13,592 nucleotides of DNA from Bacteroidales bacterium. GTDB lineage: Bacteria; Bacteroidota; Bacteroidia; Bacteroidales; WCHB1-69. The stretch's first letter is position 1. Each line of letters starts with the position of its first letter. The translations under genes and the position numbers were made by a program. Below, piece by piece: positions 13,561-13,592 of the stretch. The notes under the pieces are model-generated. The model was not told the origin of the DNA and did no database searches. It saw nothing but the letters and a program-made list of their open reading frames with translations. The stretch lies in the NCBI GenBank assembly GCA_017964755.1, contig JAGCRI010000064.1, positions 1 to 13,592 of the forward strand. The letters are read 5' to 3'.

Positions 13561-13592
13561 ATGCAAAATCATATATGGGCAATAATCGGAAC
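13561..13592 (+). CDS. Start of an unidentified gene, cut by the window edge
   Basis: An ATG 20 bases after the stop of the 45-residue peptide gene, behind a perfect Shine-Dalgarno sequence, opens a frame reading MQNHIWAIIG to the end of the window. The hydrophobic IWAIIG could begin a membrane or signal segment, but ten residues are too few to identify it. It is in a different frame from the peptide gene. Confidence 0.5.
   Translation, partial: MQNHIWAIIG

Overview
The window looks like chromosomal DNA from a member of the Bacteroidota, most likely Bacteroidales. Three things point there. Several genes are preceded by the phylum's -7 promoter element (TAnnTTTGC). Most starts have no Shine-Dalgarno sequence. 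An exported esterase ends in a type IX secretion (T9SS) C-terminal sorting domain. S16 with a long Ala/Glu tail and a DUF177-rpmF pair also fit.

Left part, + strand (64-3142): rpsP with its own promoter and a good intrinsic terminator, then a second promoter driving DUF177 (YceD-like), rpmF (L32), rdgB (house-cleaning NTP pyrophosphatase) and a YitT-family membrane protein. These are conserved housekeeping genes for ribosome assembly and nucleotide-pool cleaning.

Middle, - strand, read right to left (8482-3184): a secreted alpha/beta-hydrolase with a T9SS sorting domain, then a tight run of rfbA/rmlA (dTDP-glucose synthesis), a cyclophilin-type peptidyl-prolyl isomerase lipoprotein, pheS and a monofunctional aspartate kinase (lysC). 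The last four are separated by only 7, 17 and 12 bases and are probably co-transcribed. The aspartate kinase faces the YitT gene tail to tail.

Intergenic 8483-9042 (560 bases) holds the esterase promoter, a -7 element on the + strand, and a striking self-complementary block (about 8830-9002) that folds into a long interrupted rod followed by an A/T-rich terminator-like hairpin. It is a strong candidate for a structured non-coding RNA or leader. A small XRE-like helix-turn-helix gene follows at 9043.

Right part, + strand (9379-13592): a compact accessory operon of cell-envelope proteins starts at a good promoter. It has three secreted proteins with a shared core (LPP20-like in general pattern; family assignment is my inference). 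The third also has a C-terminal membrane-associated domain. A lipoprotein follows with a carboxypeptidase-regulatory-like domain, four fibronectin-III-like repeats of exactly 98 residues and a DUF1566-like C-terminal domain. Then come a 45-codon peptide gene rich in Tyr near its Gly-Trp end and the start of another gene with a perfect AAGGAGGT ribosome binding site, unusual in this phylum. The first of the three paralogues is interrupted by an in-frame TAA exactly where the third has tyrosine; the reading frame stays open for 56 more codons. This operon is the part of the window most likely to represent something undescribed.
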